Positions 1 through 8,298 are shown, counted from the first letter of the stretch. The stretch is 64,000 bases of DNA from Spongiibacter nanhainus (GCF_016132545.1 NZ_CP066167.1:3470001-3534000); one strand, 5' to 3'. Program-made: numbers and translations. The notes: generated by a model from the sequence alone, not told the origin.

Positions 1-746
1 CTTACGAACAGGTACGTGAGCACGCAGAAGGTAAGACACTGGTCGTAATCGACAACGCCAGCGACGCCTTTGACGCTAACGAGAATGTCCGCCGACTAGT
101 CCGGGGGTTTATTCGCTCCCTAACGACCATTGCCCGCGAAAATAACTCCGCCGTGCTCCTACTCGCGCACATAGACAAAAGCGCCGCCCGCAACGGCTCC
201 AGCGGTAATAGCTACTCAGGCTCCACAGCTTGGCATAACTCTAGCCGGTCGCGGTTGGCGTTGATTGAGCGAGACGGCCAGCGCGTAATCGAACACGAAA
301 AGCTGAATGTGGGCAAAAGGGCTAATCCGTTACCTATCACCATTACCGACGAAGGTGTGCCCGTACCGATGATGCAACTAGGCGCTGCGGAGGACTTTAC
401 CGAGGCACAGGACCGGCGCGACCTGATAGCCGCATTCCGAGCAGCTGGAGAAGCGGGGGTAACGGTTTATTCTAAATTAGAGGCTGGAGGCTACAGCGCA
501 ATGAGCGCCCTCGCCAACCTGGAGGAGTACCCGGAGCGGTTTAAGAGCGTCCGCAAAAGAGATGTCCCAAAACTAATACTCGCCATGATTCGGGATGGCG
601 TCATTGTCCGCAAGGCTTATACCAAACCGAACCGGCAACGAGGTGAAAAGCTGGTACTTGCTGAAAGCCAAAAGGGTGAAATCTGCTCCGACGGTCAAAC
701 CGGAGAGGAAATTAGCCAGTCTGAGGGGGCAGAAAATGCTGCTTAG
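1..746 (+). CDS. RepA-like AAA ATPase (AAA_25 type), 5' end outside window
   Basis: The frame is open from the window edge (first full codon at base 3) to TAG at 744-746, so only the C-terminal part is present. The visible protein begins with a hydrophobic strand ending in Asp (LVVIDNASD), which reads as the Walker B motif of a RecA/RepA-type hexameric ATPase. It is followed by the second strand VLLLAHIDK and the segment GNSYSGSTAWHNSSRSRL, typical of the AAA_25 proteins (RepA of RSF1010, phage and island replication ATPases). The Walker A loop must lie upstream. The last ~100 residues are charged and look like a winged-helix or regulatory tail. Such genes replicate or maintain plasmids, satellite phages and integrated islands. 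A GTG at 153 could be mistaken for the start, but the Walker B strand lies upstream of it, so that start would be wrong. Confidence 0.75.
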   Translation, partial: YEQVREHAEGKTLVVIDNASDAFDANENVRRLVRGFIRSLTTIARENNSAVLLLAHIDKSAARNGSSGNSYSGSTAWHNSSRSRLALIERDGQRVIEHEKLNVGKRANPLPITITDEGVPVPMMQLGAAEDFTEAQDRRDLIAAFRAAGEAGVTVYSKLEAGGYSAMSALANLEEYPERFKSVRKRDVPKLILAMIRDGVIVRKAYTKPNRQRGEKLVLAESQKGEICSDGQTGEEISQSEGAENAA

Positions 747-780
747 AAATCTGCTCCGTCACTCCCCCCATACCCCCCCT

Positions 781-867
781 GCACCGTTGGTGCAAGCAGG
801 GATGCTTGCCCACCAGTGCTCTAACAGTGTTGAAGCAGCGTTAGAGCACCGTTGGAGCGTTAGAGCA
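781..867. repeat. Palindrome and 9-bp repeat cluster downstream of the RepA-like gene
   Basis: Seen directly: an inverted repeat GCACC-GTT-GGTGC at 781-793, a second perfect one GCAAGCA/TGCTTGC at 792-809 (4-base loop), then the 9-mer TGCTCTAAC at 817-825 with its complement GTTAGAGCA twice, at 840-848 and 859-867. The density of short inverted and direct repeats next to a replication-type ATPase is what iterons or a repressor operator look like. The function is inferred only. Confidence 0.55.
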
Positions 868-918
868 TAATCCGCCGCCACCCCCCCCGATTGGCTAAAA
901 ACCTCAGGAGACCAAATA

Positions 919-1143
919 GTGAAACAGAAAAGCGCCAGCAAACCCTTCGAGTTTACCGCCCGCATAGCCAAAGGCTTACACGTCACCATTTCGTGGGGAG
1001 GGGGCACCGCTATCAATTGTGAATGGAACCCATATAAGCCAGAGCGCTTATCCCGGCAGATGCGCAACCGATATGACTCGGCGATGAGAACAGCTGCAAA
1101 CTTAATCCAAGAGCGAAAGGATAACCCGCCGAGGATGCATTAA
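919..1143 (+). CDS. Small hypothetical protein of the mobile-element end, 74 aa
   Basis: The ORF starts with GTG at 919, preceded by CTCAGGAG at 903-910, a good ribosome-binding site eight bases upstream, and ends with TAA at 1141-1143. The protein is basic and soluble, with the segment GLHVTISWGGGTAINCEWNPYKPERLS followed by an Arg-rich helix. No family is recognised. Short basic orphans downstream of RepA-like ATPases are common in satellite prophages and integrative islands, so it probably belongs to the same element as the gene at 1-746. The codon context and RBS favour a real gene; no function can be given. Confidence 0.55.
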   Translation: MKQKSASKPFEFTARIAKGLHVTISWGGGTAINCEWNPYKPERLSRQMRNRYDSAMRTAANLIQERKDNPPRMH

Positions 1144-1717
1144 CAGGTGCCGAGTGGCCCCATCGACGCCCCTGGTCAACATCGGGTAATTCTAGGTGCC
1201 GGGAATTACTTGCGACAGTAAAAAGCGGAGTTTCTTTAGTCCTAAAAAGGGCCGAATTTTTTGACACTGTAAAAAGGGCAAATTCTGTGGATGCGAAAAA
1301 CTGAGTTCCGCTGCGGTGGAGCAGTCAGCCGCATTTGAGGATTTACCCGCCCCCGCCCATCAGGCACTTACCGATTGAATCAATCCATTTTCGGACATAT
1401 TGGGCGCTCCGGTTATCGCGAGGGTGCGAACACCGCAACCCTTTGACCTACCGCGAAAACTCAGCGAGCTGCCAACCAATTTCCGGAGGGGTATTTCCCG
1501 TCTATAAAAAGACCCGGCAAGGATCAGGCAAGGTTTTATGGGGGTCACTACGCGAGAGCGCCACACTTCGTGCTATGGGGCCGCATAGGGGCCAGTTTCG
1601 GGACCAGTACGCACGGGGGCCTAGAAACCTTAATAAACCTTAACCAGTCAGCCTAGAAAACCCTAGGCAGATCAGGCCGCTATCATCACCGCCAGATGCC
1701 CCCAGCAACAGCAAACC
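1144..1717. other. Non-coding stretch, presumed mobile-element flank
   Basis: No convincing gene is present. Short open frames exist on both strands (for example 1335-1643 plus, 1360-1566 minus), but they lack ribosome-binding sites and their translations look like random sequence. Two imperfectly similar blocks occur, GACAGTAAAAAG near 1214 and GACACTGTAAAAAG near 1263. The second contains TTGACA, a possible -35 element without a clear -10 partner. Confidence 0.4.
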
Positions 1718-1740
1718 GGGGGCATAAATGGGGGCATAAA
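1696..1740. repeat. Direct and inverted GGGGGCATAAA repeats, candidate integrase arm/attachment sites
   Basis: Seen directly: the 11-mer GGGGGCATAAA occurs at 1718-1728 and again at 1730-1740 (12-bp phase), with an inverted copy of its core, ATGCCCCC, at 1696-1703. The block sits between element-like genes on the left and a chromosomal TetR gene on the right. Tandem and inverted copies of this G-rich octamer are, from experience, often seen beside tyrosine-integrase att sites; calling this an att region is inference. No duplicated att core can be checked because the other end lies outside the window. Confidence 0.4.
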
Positions 1741-1779
1741 CAGATAAGCCATAAACGATAAATATTAATATTCAATCAG

Positions 1780-2418
1780 TTACGATCTATATTCGGTAGC
1801 TGCAAGGCCATTAATCCCATGGATATTCCGCGCGACCAGCTCCCTCCACAAGCGCTCGTGATTACCCAATTCCAGATACTTCGCTGTACCCTGCAACTCG
1901 GCGGGGAGGTCTACAAACTGAGCCGCGATTTCTGCTTGGCTGGAAGAGGCCTCAAACAAAGCAAAGCCCAGCGTCATCCACAGCAGTGACTGAGCATGCC
2001 TCACCGCCTGTGCTTCATTAATTTGCATATCCATGATGGGGCGAGCCAGCTCGGCAATGGTGGCCACCATCACTTCGGCGGGTAAGGCGGTGTTAAATTG
2101 GGACAGCAACCCAGGGAGAGTGAGCACCTGTGCTCGCAACTGATCCAGCAACTGCTCAAGGCGCTGCTCGCAGGACTGGTTCGCAGCGAGAGTTCCCCCA
2201 TCCAGGGCCAGCACCTGCTCACCCAGCGCTTTGACCAACTGCTGCTTGCTCTCAAAGTAGCGGTATAGGGAAGTCGCACTGACATCCAAATGTTTAGCAA
2301 GCTGCCGCAAGCTCAGTTCTGAGAGCTCTTCCCTCTGCAATAACTCCACTGCAGCAGCGAGGATTGCCTCTCTGCTGGTCACAGCGGGGCGCCCTACGGG
2401 TCGCACGTTTTTATTCAT
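1780..2418 (-). CDS. TetR/AcrR family transcriptional regulator
   Basis: A 212-residue TetR-type repressor. The N-terminal HTH is clear (TSREAILAAAVELLQ, then LSLRQLAKHLDVSATSLYRYF), with the recognition helix ending in the usual Y-R-Y-F. The C-terminal two thirds are helical ligand-binding sequence without a recognisable subfamily. I chose the ATG at 2418 (MNKNVRP) because GGAGGG lies about six bases upstream; an earlier in-frame start at 2448 has none and would cover the intergenic inverted repeat. It is divergent from the phosphotransferase at 2513, so it most likely represses that two-gene operon and itself through the 2443-2467 palindrome. The inducer is unknown, possibly a hydrophobic acyl or lipid compound given the neighbours. 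Confidence 0.85.
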   Translation of the reverse strand: MNKNVRPVGRPAVTSREAILAAAVELLQREELSELSLRQLAKHLDVSATSLYRYFESKQQLVKALGEQVLALDGGTLAANQSCEQRLEQLLDQLRAQVLTLPGLLSQFNTALPAEVMVATIAELARPIMDMQINEAQAVRHAQSLLWMTLGFALFEASSSQAEIAAQFVDLPAELQGTAKYLELGNHERLWRELVARNIHGINGLAATEYRS

Positions 2419-2442
2419 TACCAGCCCTCCAAGGAAATATAT

Positions 2443-2467
2443 TAACACCGTTATTTAATTCGTGTTA
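2443..2467. promoter_or_regulatory. Candidate TetR operator between divergent genes
   Basis: The inverted repeat TAACAC (2443-2448) / GTGTTA (2462-2467) is separated by 13 AT-rich bases in the 94-bp gap between the TetR gene and the phosphotransferase. Size and placement fit a TetR-family operator. Assignment is by position and symmetry only. Confidence 0.45.
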
Positions 2468-2512
2468 GCATCTTTGAATCGGCTACTTAACAACATAACA
2501 ACGAGCCTTATT

Positions 2513-3610
2513 ATGAGCGACGATCAGCGCCCCACGCCGGTTCTGGACAATCCTGAAGAGACCCGGCAAAAACTCGAGCATTGGCTGGCTAGCCAGCTCA
2601 ATAGCAAAGTACGAATACCGGCCCTCAACGTCCCCGAGGGTACCGGCATGTCTAATATCACCATGGTATTTGACGCCGTCCACGACAACGCGCAAACCAG
2701 CACCACCACGTCTTATGTCGCCCGTATTGAGCCCCGGGGCGATTATTTGGTCTTCCCGGAATACGACTTGGATATTCAGTGCCGCGTCATCGAGATGCTG
2801 AGTCAGCACAGCGATATCCCGATGCCGGAGATCGTTGCCAAGGAGCTAAGCGGCCAAGTGCTGGGCAAGCCCTTTTACATCATGACCAAAACCGAGGGGC
2901 ATATCCCGCCAGATATGCCGCCCTATCACATGGATGGCTGGCTGACCGAGCAGACACCGGATACGCGCCGCCAACTCTGGCAGGCAGGGCTCTCGCGACT
3001 GGCCCAGGTCAGCAAGCTAGATATTCACGCACCCGCCATAAAAGCCGTACTGACCAGTCTCGACATTCCAAAAAACCTGGACGAACAACTCACCTACTGG
3101 GAGAACTACTACCGGTGGGGCTACCAGAGGGGTGGCGAATTTTTGCCTCACGACTCGGCGGAACGCGCCCTAAAGTGGCTGCGAGTTCACCAACCTGAAG
3201 AGCAGGCCATTGCTCTGTGTTGGGGCGACTCCAGGATGGCAAACGTGATCTTTACGCCAGACAAAAGCGATGTGGCGGCGCTGCTGGATTGGGAGATGGT
3301 GGCCCTGGGCGACCCCCTTCAGGATCTGGCTTGGTGGATTTATATGGACGAGCTGTTCTGTCACGGGCTGGATTTCCCGCCGCTCGAAGGCTTCCCTTCT
3401 CGCTGGGAATCCGCGCAGCAGTGGGCGCAGCAAAGCGGCTACAGCATTGACCAACTGCACTACTATCTGGTGTTTGCCGGGTTGCGATTTGCCCTGCTGC
3501 TAGGGCGTATGTCAGTAGGACAAAACAACGAAGACAGTATCAACAGCCACTTCAGCAGCTGCTTTGAAGTGAAGTACCTGGAAAAAATTCTCTCAGAAAC
3601 ACCAGCCTGA
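2513..3610 (+). CDS. APH-type phosphotransferase family protein (ACAD10-like kinase)
   Basis: A 365-residue protein with the aminoglycoside/choline kinase-like fold. The catalytic loop reads WGDSRMANVIF, with the Asp and Asn in place and Trp where classical APH enzymes have His. The metal-binding motif LLDWEMVALGDP follows. This WGD variant is usual in the subgroup related to human ACAD10/ACAD11 and to CoA-catabolic phosphotransferases, which act on hydroxylated acyl or alcohol substrates rather than on antibiotics; resistance is therefore unlikely. I chose ATG 2513; an upstream GTG at 2462 would run through the operator-like repeat. It lies twelve bases upstream of the next gene, so they are co-transcribed and probably controlled by the divergent TetR. 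The real substrate is unknown. Confidence 0.8.
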   Translation: MSDDQRPTPVLDNPEETRQKLEHWLASQLNSKVRIPALNVPEGTGMSNITMVFDAVHDNAQTSTTTSYVARIEPRGDYLVFPEYDLDIQCRVIEMLSQHSDIPMPEIVAKELSGQVLGKPFYIMTKTEGHIPPDMPPYHMDGWLTEQTPDTRRQLWQAGLSRLAQVSKLDIHAPAIKAVLTSLDIPKNLDEQLTYWENYYRWGYQRGGEFLPHDSAERALKWLRVHQPEEQAIALCWGDSRMANVIFTPDKSDVAALLDWEMVALGDPLQDLAWWIYMDELFCHGLDFPPLEGFPSRWESAQQWAQQSGYSIDQLHYYLVFAGLRFALLLGRMSVGQNNEDSINSHFSSCFEVKYLEKILSETPA

Positions 3611-3622
3611 GGAGCGTCAGTG

Positions 3623-4744
3623 ATGATCAGCAAACTGGATGACTACCCCGTACATCAAACCGCCGAACCGATTGCCCTCACTGCCAGCAGCGACCGCTTC
3701 ACCTATGACCGCTTCTGGTACAACGGCCACGCCAAAGACGGGAGTTTTTATTTTGGTATTGGCCTGTGCCGATACCCCAACCTGGGCATTGTGGATTGCA
3801 GTTTTAGCGTGGTGGTGGATGGCAGGCAATACGCCTTTCACGGTTCGCGCCGGGCCTCAGCCGAACCCACGGACCTGGACGTGGGGCCGTTTAAGCTGTC
3901 GATTCTTGAACCCATGGGTCGACACCGCCTGGTCATTGAGGCCAACGAGACCAACATTGAATGTGACCTGGTGTTTACTCCTAAAACCGGTGTGATCCCC
4001 GAGGGCAGACAAACCCTGCGCAACGAACGTCACTTGGTGATGGACGCCACCCGTATCGACCAGTTCGGCGGTTGGCAGGGCACCATCCGCATCGAGGGAC
4101 GAGAGATCGCTGTCGACGGGGATAATGCCTTTGGCCTTAAGGATCGCTCCTGGGGAATACGCCCGGTGGGCGCCCCTTATGAGGGTGGCGCGCCGATAAA
4201 CAGCTTTCAGCCGCTACATTTTATGTGGCTGCCGATTCACTGGCAGGACCGCTGCACTCTAGCTGGCTGGTTCGAAGATGAGGGCGGCTACCAATGGCAT
4301 ACCGATCAGGCCATTGTCCCAATTCACAGCAAGCCAGAAAGCATTGAGATTAACGACCCGGAGATGCAACTGTGGCAAGGCTGTGTCGGTCATCAGGTGA
4401 AATTAAAACCCGGCACCCGCCAGGCGCTGTCGGGAACGTTCAGGATGAACAACAAAGATGGCGAGCATCTGGACATCACCATTGAACCGGCCTTAGTCCA
4501 CAGAATGAAAGGCCTGGGTTACATGCACCCCGAGTGGGGACACGGCAAATGGCAGGGCGAGCTCGCCATTGCCGGGGAGAGCTGGAATTGCGATGACGCC
4601 GACCCTTTAGCACTGGAAAACATTCACATCCAGCAGACCGTGATCGCCCGCTGCGGCAATGAAGTCGGCTACGGAGTGCTAGAGCAGCTTCACATAGGCC
4701 CCCACCAGGGGCACGGCTTCAAAGACTGGTTCGACGGTGCATAG
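3623..4744 (+). CDS. Lipocalin-like protein of the DUF7064/7065 or AttH/CrtC-like type
   Basis: A 373-residue, beta-rich soluble protein without signal peptide. Visible features are FYFGIGLCRYPN near the start, many alternating hydrophobic strands, and the segment GLKDRSWGIRP near the middle, a pattern I associate with CrtC/AttH-like double-lipocalin folds and with the DUF7064/DUF7065 proteins that accompany APH-type phosphotransferases in lipid- and steroid-degrading bacteria. The start is ATG 3623 with GGAG at 3611-3614; a GTG directly before it (3620) is also possible. It is the second gene of the operon with the phosphotransferase. A role in binding or processing a hydrophobic substrate is inferred; no catalytic residues can be named. 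Confidence 0.6.
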   Translation: MISKLDDYPVHQTAEPIALTASSDRFTYDRFWYNGHAKDGSFYFGIGLCRYPNLGIVDCSFSVVVDGRQYAFHGSRRASAEPTDLDVGPFKLSILEPMGRHRLVIEANETNIECDLVFTPKTGVIPEGRQTLRNERHLVMDATRIDQFGGWQGTIRIEGREIAVDGDNAFGLKDRSWGIRPVGAPYEGGAPINSFQPLHFMWLPIHWQDRCTLAGWFEDEGGYQWHTDQAIVPIHSKPESIEINDPEMQLWQGCVGHQVKLKPGTRQALSGTFRMNNKDGEHLDITIEPALVHRMKGLGYMHPEWGHGKWQGELAIAGESWNCDDADPLALENIHIQQTVIARCGNEVGYGVLEQLHIGPHQGHGFKDWFDGA

Positions 4745-4783
4745 TAGGGTGCAGAGCAGCCAGTGACCGGCTAAGCCGCTATG

Positions 4784-6076
4784 TCAGGGCAGGCGCTCCT
4801 CAGGGCTCTGCGGAATATCCTGAATTCGCTCGCGAATATCAACCTGCGATTCCAGTCGGCGCAGCAACCAATACGCCCCGCTCAGCGCGCGCATCACAAA
4901 GGCTAGCTCGGGAATCGGCTTAAAAGCCCGCCATTGGGGCAGCGCTCGCCGCCCAATAGCCCTGGCGTCAGGTATAAAACTCGGTTCACTGAAGTCGAAG
5001 TACGGCACCTCCAGCATGCGCTCCCGCAAAAACGCTGCGCTCTCGGCATAGATCGGCTGCAACTTATCCGTCAGGGGCGCCTCGGGGGTCGCCAACCCAC
5101 CCAGCTGTCCCAGGTGATAGTGAAGGCCCTCATAGTTTTCGGCCAACACGGCATGCATCAGCGCCGCCATCGACCCGCGATGCTGCGGCGACACCCGCTT
5201 CACACAACCAAAATCGAGAAGCACGATAGTGCCATCTTCACGAAACTTAAAATTGCCGGGATGGGGATCGGCATGAACGATACCGTGCTCAAAAATCTGG
5301 GCAATCAGCCAATCCACATAGCGCGCCGCTATGGCATCGCGAAGGGGCTGGGGCCAAGTTTGCGCGACATCAATAGTCTCGCCCTCCGCAAACTCGGTAA
5401 CCAGCACCCCTTCTGCACACAGCTTCCCCACCACGGCAGGCACGACCAAACCCTGCATACCCGGCAGGCCAGCAAAGAGTTCAAGGTGTTCCCGCTCACG
5501 CTGGTAGTCCATCTCTTCGGCCATACGCTCACGAATTTCTGCAAGCAGCCCCGCCAGGCTGGCCTTGTCCAACTGGAGGATGCCGGCGGCCGACAAAATC
5601 CGACCCAACTTTTTGATATCTGAATCCATTGCCGCCGCAACACCGGGGTAACGGACCTTAACCGCGACTTTGGTTCCATTTTTCAACCAAGCAGTATGCA
5701 CTTGACCGATAGACGCACTGGCCAAAGGTTCCGGATTGATCTCACTGATCGCATTCCACTGGGATTTCAACCACTGCTGATGCAGCACCTCTTCCACCAC
5801 CTCCCAGGGCAGTGGCTCTGCACTGCTTTGTAGCCTGGCGAGTTGCTGAGCTAGCTCAGGTGGAAGAAGATCGTGGTACTGGGAGGCCAACTGGCCCAAC
5901 TTCATGGCTGCGCCTTTCAACTCCCCGAGAGTCTGATACCAGTCCTCCCCCACTTTGGCCCAATGGGCCCCCGCCTCGCTGCGGGTAAGGGTGCGCAGCA
6001 TTCCGCGACCCACTGTGCGCACGCCGGCAGCAAAAATACGACGGCCACGCTTGTCCTTAACAGCCATACCGGCCAT
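4784..6076 (-). CDS. ABC1/UbiB family atypical kinase-like protein
   Basis: A 430-residue member of the ABC1/AarF/UbiB family, which supports isoprenoid quinone biosynthesis and has weak ATPase or kinase activity. Family hallmarks are present: the KxGQ motif KLGQ at residues 59-62, the Ala-rich replacement of the glycine loop (ASASIGQVHTA), VAVKV for the ATP-binding lysine, HADPHPGNF as catalytic loop and LLDFG as metal loop. The C-terminal transmembrane pair of UbiB itself is not evident, so it resembles the shorter AarF/ADCK-type paralogues rather than the ubiB of the ubi operon. Start ATG 6076; a second ATG three codons on is nearly as good. It converges with the operon ending at 4744 and appears monocistronic. 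Confidence 0.85.
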   Translation of the reverse strand: MAGMAVKDKRGRRIFAAGVRTVGRGMLRTLTRSEAGAHWAKVGEDWYQTLGELKGAAMKLGQLASQYHDLLPPELAQQLARLQSSAEPLPWEVVEEVLHQQWLKSQWNAISEINPEPLASASIGQVHTAWLKNGTKVAVKVRYPGVAAAMDSDIKKLGRILSAAGILQLDKASLAGLLAEIRERMAEEMDYQREREHLELFAGLPGMQGLVVPAVVGKLCAEGVLVTEFAEGETIDVAQTWPQPLRDAIAARYVDWLIAQIFEHGIVHADPHPGNFKFREDGTIVLLDFGCVKRVSPQHRGSMAALMHAVLAENYEGLHYHLGQLGGLATPEAPLTDKLQPIYAESAAFLRERMLEVPYFDFSEPSFIPDARAIGRRALPQWRAFKPIPELAFVMRALSGAYWLLRRLESQVDIRERIQDIPQSPEERLP

Positions 6077-6171
6077 CTCGCTGGAGTAGAATCATTGGCA
6101 AAGGCTGCTCCGTACTTGTCCAAAAAAAGGCCCTAAACGGTTAAGGGTACCGGCAACACCCTACACGCCTA

Positions 6172-6417
6172 TCACCGGTGGCGGTACTGGCTTGGGCAAT
6201 ACGCGCGGATTGTACCGGGATGGCGCAACTGCTCGTGCTTGGTCTTGCGCCCAGCAACGCGACGTCGCCACAGCCGAAATGACGAGGGCTTCAGGCGGCG
6301 CCGCATCAACGCAATCACCTCGCCCTCGGACAAACCGTAGTTAAATGCGATCGCTTCAAAGGGCGTTCTGTCTTCCCAGGCCATTTCGATAATGCGGGAC
6401 TCGTCTTGCAGAGTCAT
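6172..6417 (-). CDS. TIGR03643/DUF2805 family small protein
   Basis: An 81-residue protein with the recognisable pattern RIIEMAWEDRTPFEAI, GLSEGEVIALMRRRLKPSSFRLWRRRV and GRKTKH, which defines the DUF2805 (TIGR03643) family of helix-turn-helix-like proteins found in many proteobacteria and Bacteroidetes. The biochemical role of the family is unknown. I chose ATG 6417 because GGCGGAGG lies at the right distance; the ATG two codons upstream (6423) touches the Shine-Dalgarno. It is divergent from the degraded FN3 frame that follows and separated by about 95 bases from the ABC1 gene. Confidence 0.8.
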   Translation of the reverse strand: MTLQDESRIIEMAWEDRTPFEAIAFNYGLSEGEVIALMRRRLKPSSFRLWRRRVAGRKTKHEQLRHPGTIRAYCPSQYRHR

Positions 6418-6459
6418 TGCCATCCTCCGCCTTTAATCAAGTATTTTCTGCGGCAGTAA

Positions 6460-6810
6460 AAATCTACGAGAGTTTGGTCGTCGTGGATCGCCACAAGCGC
6501 AGGCAGTGTCGCTATCACCGCGCAGCCCCACGGGGATGAGCTCGGTGGCCCTGTGGAGTACTACTTTAGCTGTGTGTCCGGCGGCGCAGGCTGTACCGAC
6601 AGTGGTTGGGTGAGCAGCAGTGATTACACAGCGGACAACCTCACCGACGATTCCAGTTATGCCTGGCAGGTCAAAGCTCGGGATCTCAGTGGCAACGATA
6701 CAGAACTCGCTGCGACCACCGATGCAGCTTCGCAAACCCACTCTGCACTAACGACACCGTCCAATGCTGTGGCGACTGATCAGGGTAATGGCAGAGCTCT
6801 AATCACCTGA
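6460..6810 (+). pseudogene. Remnant of a secreted protein with a fibronectin-III/Ig-like repeat
   Basis: The frame is open from an in-frame TAA (6457-6459) to TGA (6808-6810), but no start codon with a ribosome-binding site is visible upstream. The translation has the look of an extracellular Ig/FN3 repeat: GGPVEYYFSCVSGGAGC, DSGWVSSSDYTADNLTDDS, YAWQVKARDLSGNDTE. Such repeats are C-terminal modules of secreted polysaccharide hydrolases and proteases. With no signal peptide, no start and no catalytic domain, it is best read as a decayed fragment. The alternative is a short orphan read from GTG 6553. Confidence 0.45.
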
Positions 6811-7018
6811 AGCGACAGACGACAATGAAGATGGCTTTGAGCTGCCGCATTTCGTCACCGCCCTTGTTTCGACACCCTGCCAACCCCCCGTAGCGTAACG
6901 GCCACCCTCAGTGAGACACGTGGGTCGCCAAGCAATCCGGAACACTACCCGATTTGTGGTATCGCGGTTTTAGCACAGAACCCGCAATCTTTAGCGCTGA
7001 TAAAAAGGCGAGGTATCC

Positions 7019-7843
7019 ATGGCGCTGATCCACCACATCGACCACCCCTTTGTAGAGGGCGTCCGGCTTGGTCGCGTTAACCGCAAAGGCCAGTACAACC
7101 TGATTACCTCCTGTATTGTCTATCGGTTGGGGAATACCACCATCGACACCGGCCCCCCAAGGGAATGGCAACACCTAAGAGGCTTTCTGGAAGGTCAAAC
7201 GGTGTCCCAGGTTGCACTCACCCATCATCATGAAGACCACAGCGGTAATGGCCATCAATTACAAAGGCAGTTTGGCTCCACCATCTACAGCCACAGCAAC
7301 AATCATGAGCTGCTGTCCAATGGCTTAAAACTGTCACCCATTCGTCGCGCCACCTTCGGCAACGTCAAACCTTTCACCCCCAACCCACTGCCCGCATTCA
7401 TCGAGACCAACTGTGGCAAGCGCCTTCAACCCATTCACATGCCCGGCCACACCAACGATCTGGTGTGCTATCTTGAGCCTGATGAGGGCTGGCTATTCAC
7501 CGGCGACCTGTATGTATCCAGCAAGCTCAAATACATGACGGTGGCAGAGGATGTGGGCGACTGGATCAGCAGTCTGACGGCAGCGCTGAACCTGGACTTT
7601 GACACACTGTTTTGCTCCCACCGAGCAGTGGTCAACAATGGCAAGGCCGTACTTGCAGAAAAGCTGGCCTTTTTTCAAGAAATGAAACAAAACGTCTACA
7701 CCCTCTGGCAGCGGGGCGACTCACCCAAGCAGATTCGCAAACGCTTGTTGGGTAATGAGGATATAATGTCATTAATGTCCGGCCTGCATATGAGCAAGCA
7801 AAAAATCATCGATTCCTGTCTTGATGATTTGCAAGGCCAATGA
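7019..7843 (+). CDS. MBL-fold metallo-hydrolase
   Basis: A 274-residue metallo-beta-lactamase-fold protein. The zinc signature HxHxDH is present as HHHEDH (His69, His71, Asp73, His74), followed by the distal ligands in PGHTND, TGDLY and CSHR. There is no signal peptide, so it is cytosolic. It most resembles the general hydrolase branch (glyoxalase II/ metal-dependent hydrolase) that carries a C-terminal helical domain, here residues ~215-274 (SPKQIRKRLLG). Start ATG 7019 has GGCGAGG ahead. It lies 38 bp upstream of a small membrane-anchored protein. The substrate is unknown; thioester or lactone hydrolysis is common in the family. Confidence 0.85.
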   Translation: MALIHHIDHPFVEGVRLGRVNRKGQYNLITSCIVYRLGNTTIDTGPPREWQHLRGFLEGQTVSQVALTHHHEDHSGNGHQLQRQFGSTIYSHSNNHELLSNGLKLSPIRRATFGNVKPFTPNPLPAFIETNCGKRLQPIHMPGHTNDLVCYLEPDEGWLFTGDLYVSSKLKYMTVAEDVGDWISSLTAALNLDFDTLFCSHRAVVNNGKAVLAEKLAFFQEMKQNVYTLWQRGDSPKQIRKRLLGNEDIMSLMSGLHMSKQKIIDSCLDDLQGQ

Positions 7844-7881
7844 ATTGCAGCCAGCGACATTAGGGACATTTTTGGGAATGA

Positions 7882-8298
7882 GTGGATAATATAGTGAAAA
7901 TCTACGCCGCCGTACTGAGTCTTGTCGTTGTCACTATCCTACTCAAGGCATTCTACCAGCCGTCCGACGTGCGAGAACTAAACGCCCTGCTCGCACAACA
8001 GGAACAACTCAAAGACTACCCCTATCAGTTCCGTGTGTTGCAGATCGACAACGGCGTCGCTGTAATTAGCTCTCCTCGGGCAGCGGGGGTTTCTGTCCCC
8101 GCCATCGTTAAAGTCCTCGACCCATCTCTGAAAGACTTGCCTATCACTGACGACCGCATCTTCGAGGCACAGCGCCGCTTGGCCGAAATACAATCTGCTG
8201 TCGGAAACCTGGTCGAGGCCAGCCCCAATGTATCGCGGATAAGATGGAAACTCGACGAGGAGTGGTTGCGTAACCACGGTATTGCCTTCCCCCACTAA
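7882..8298 (+). CDS. Hypothetical membrane-anchored protein, 138 aa
   Basis: Starts with GTG 7882 close after the metallo-hydrolase. An N-terminal hydrophobic helix (residues 4-22, IVKIYAAVLSLVVVTILL) is followed by a soluble domain of ~115 residues. The single helix suggests an inner-membrane anchor with a periplasmic domain. No family is recognised. The soluble part has beta-strand alternation (YQFRVLQIDNGVAVISSPR) and an amphipathic helix (FEAQRRLAEIQSAVG). The RBS is weak (GGGAATG), so the start is uncertain. It may be co-transcribed with the upstream gene. Confidence 0.6.
   Translation: MDNIVKIYAAVLSLVVVTILLKAFYQPSDVRELNALLAQQEQLKDYPYQFRVLQIDNGVAVISSPRAAGVSVPAIVKVLDPSLKDLPITDDRIFEAQRRLAEIQSAVGNLVEASPNVSRIRWKLDEEWLRNHGIAFPH

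Noticed and set aside
1335-1643. A 102-codon plus-strand frame in the element flank
   Set aside because: No ribosome-binding site and random-like composition.
2513-3610. Aminoglycoside resistance gene
   Set aside because: The catalytic loop is the WGD variant of the ACAD10-like subgroup, and the operon partner and TetR context point to lipid-type catabolism.
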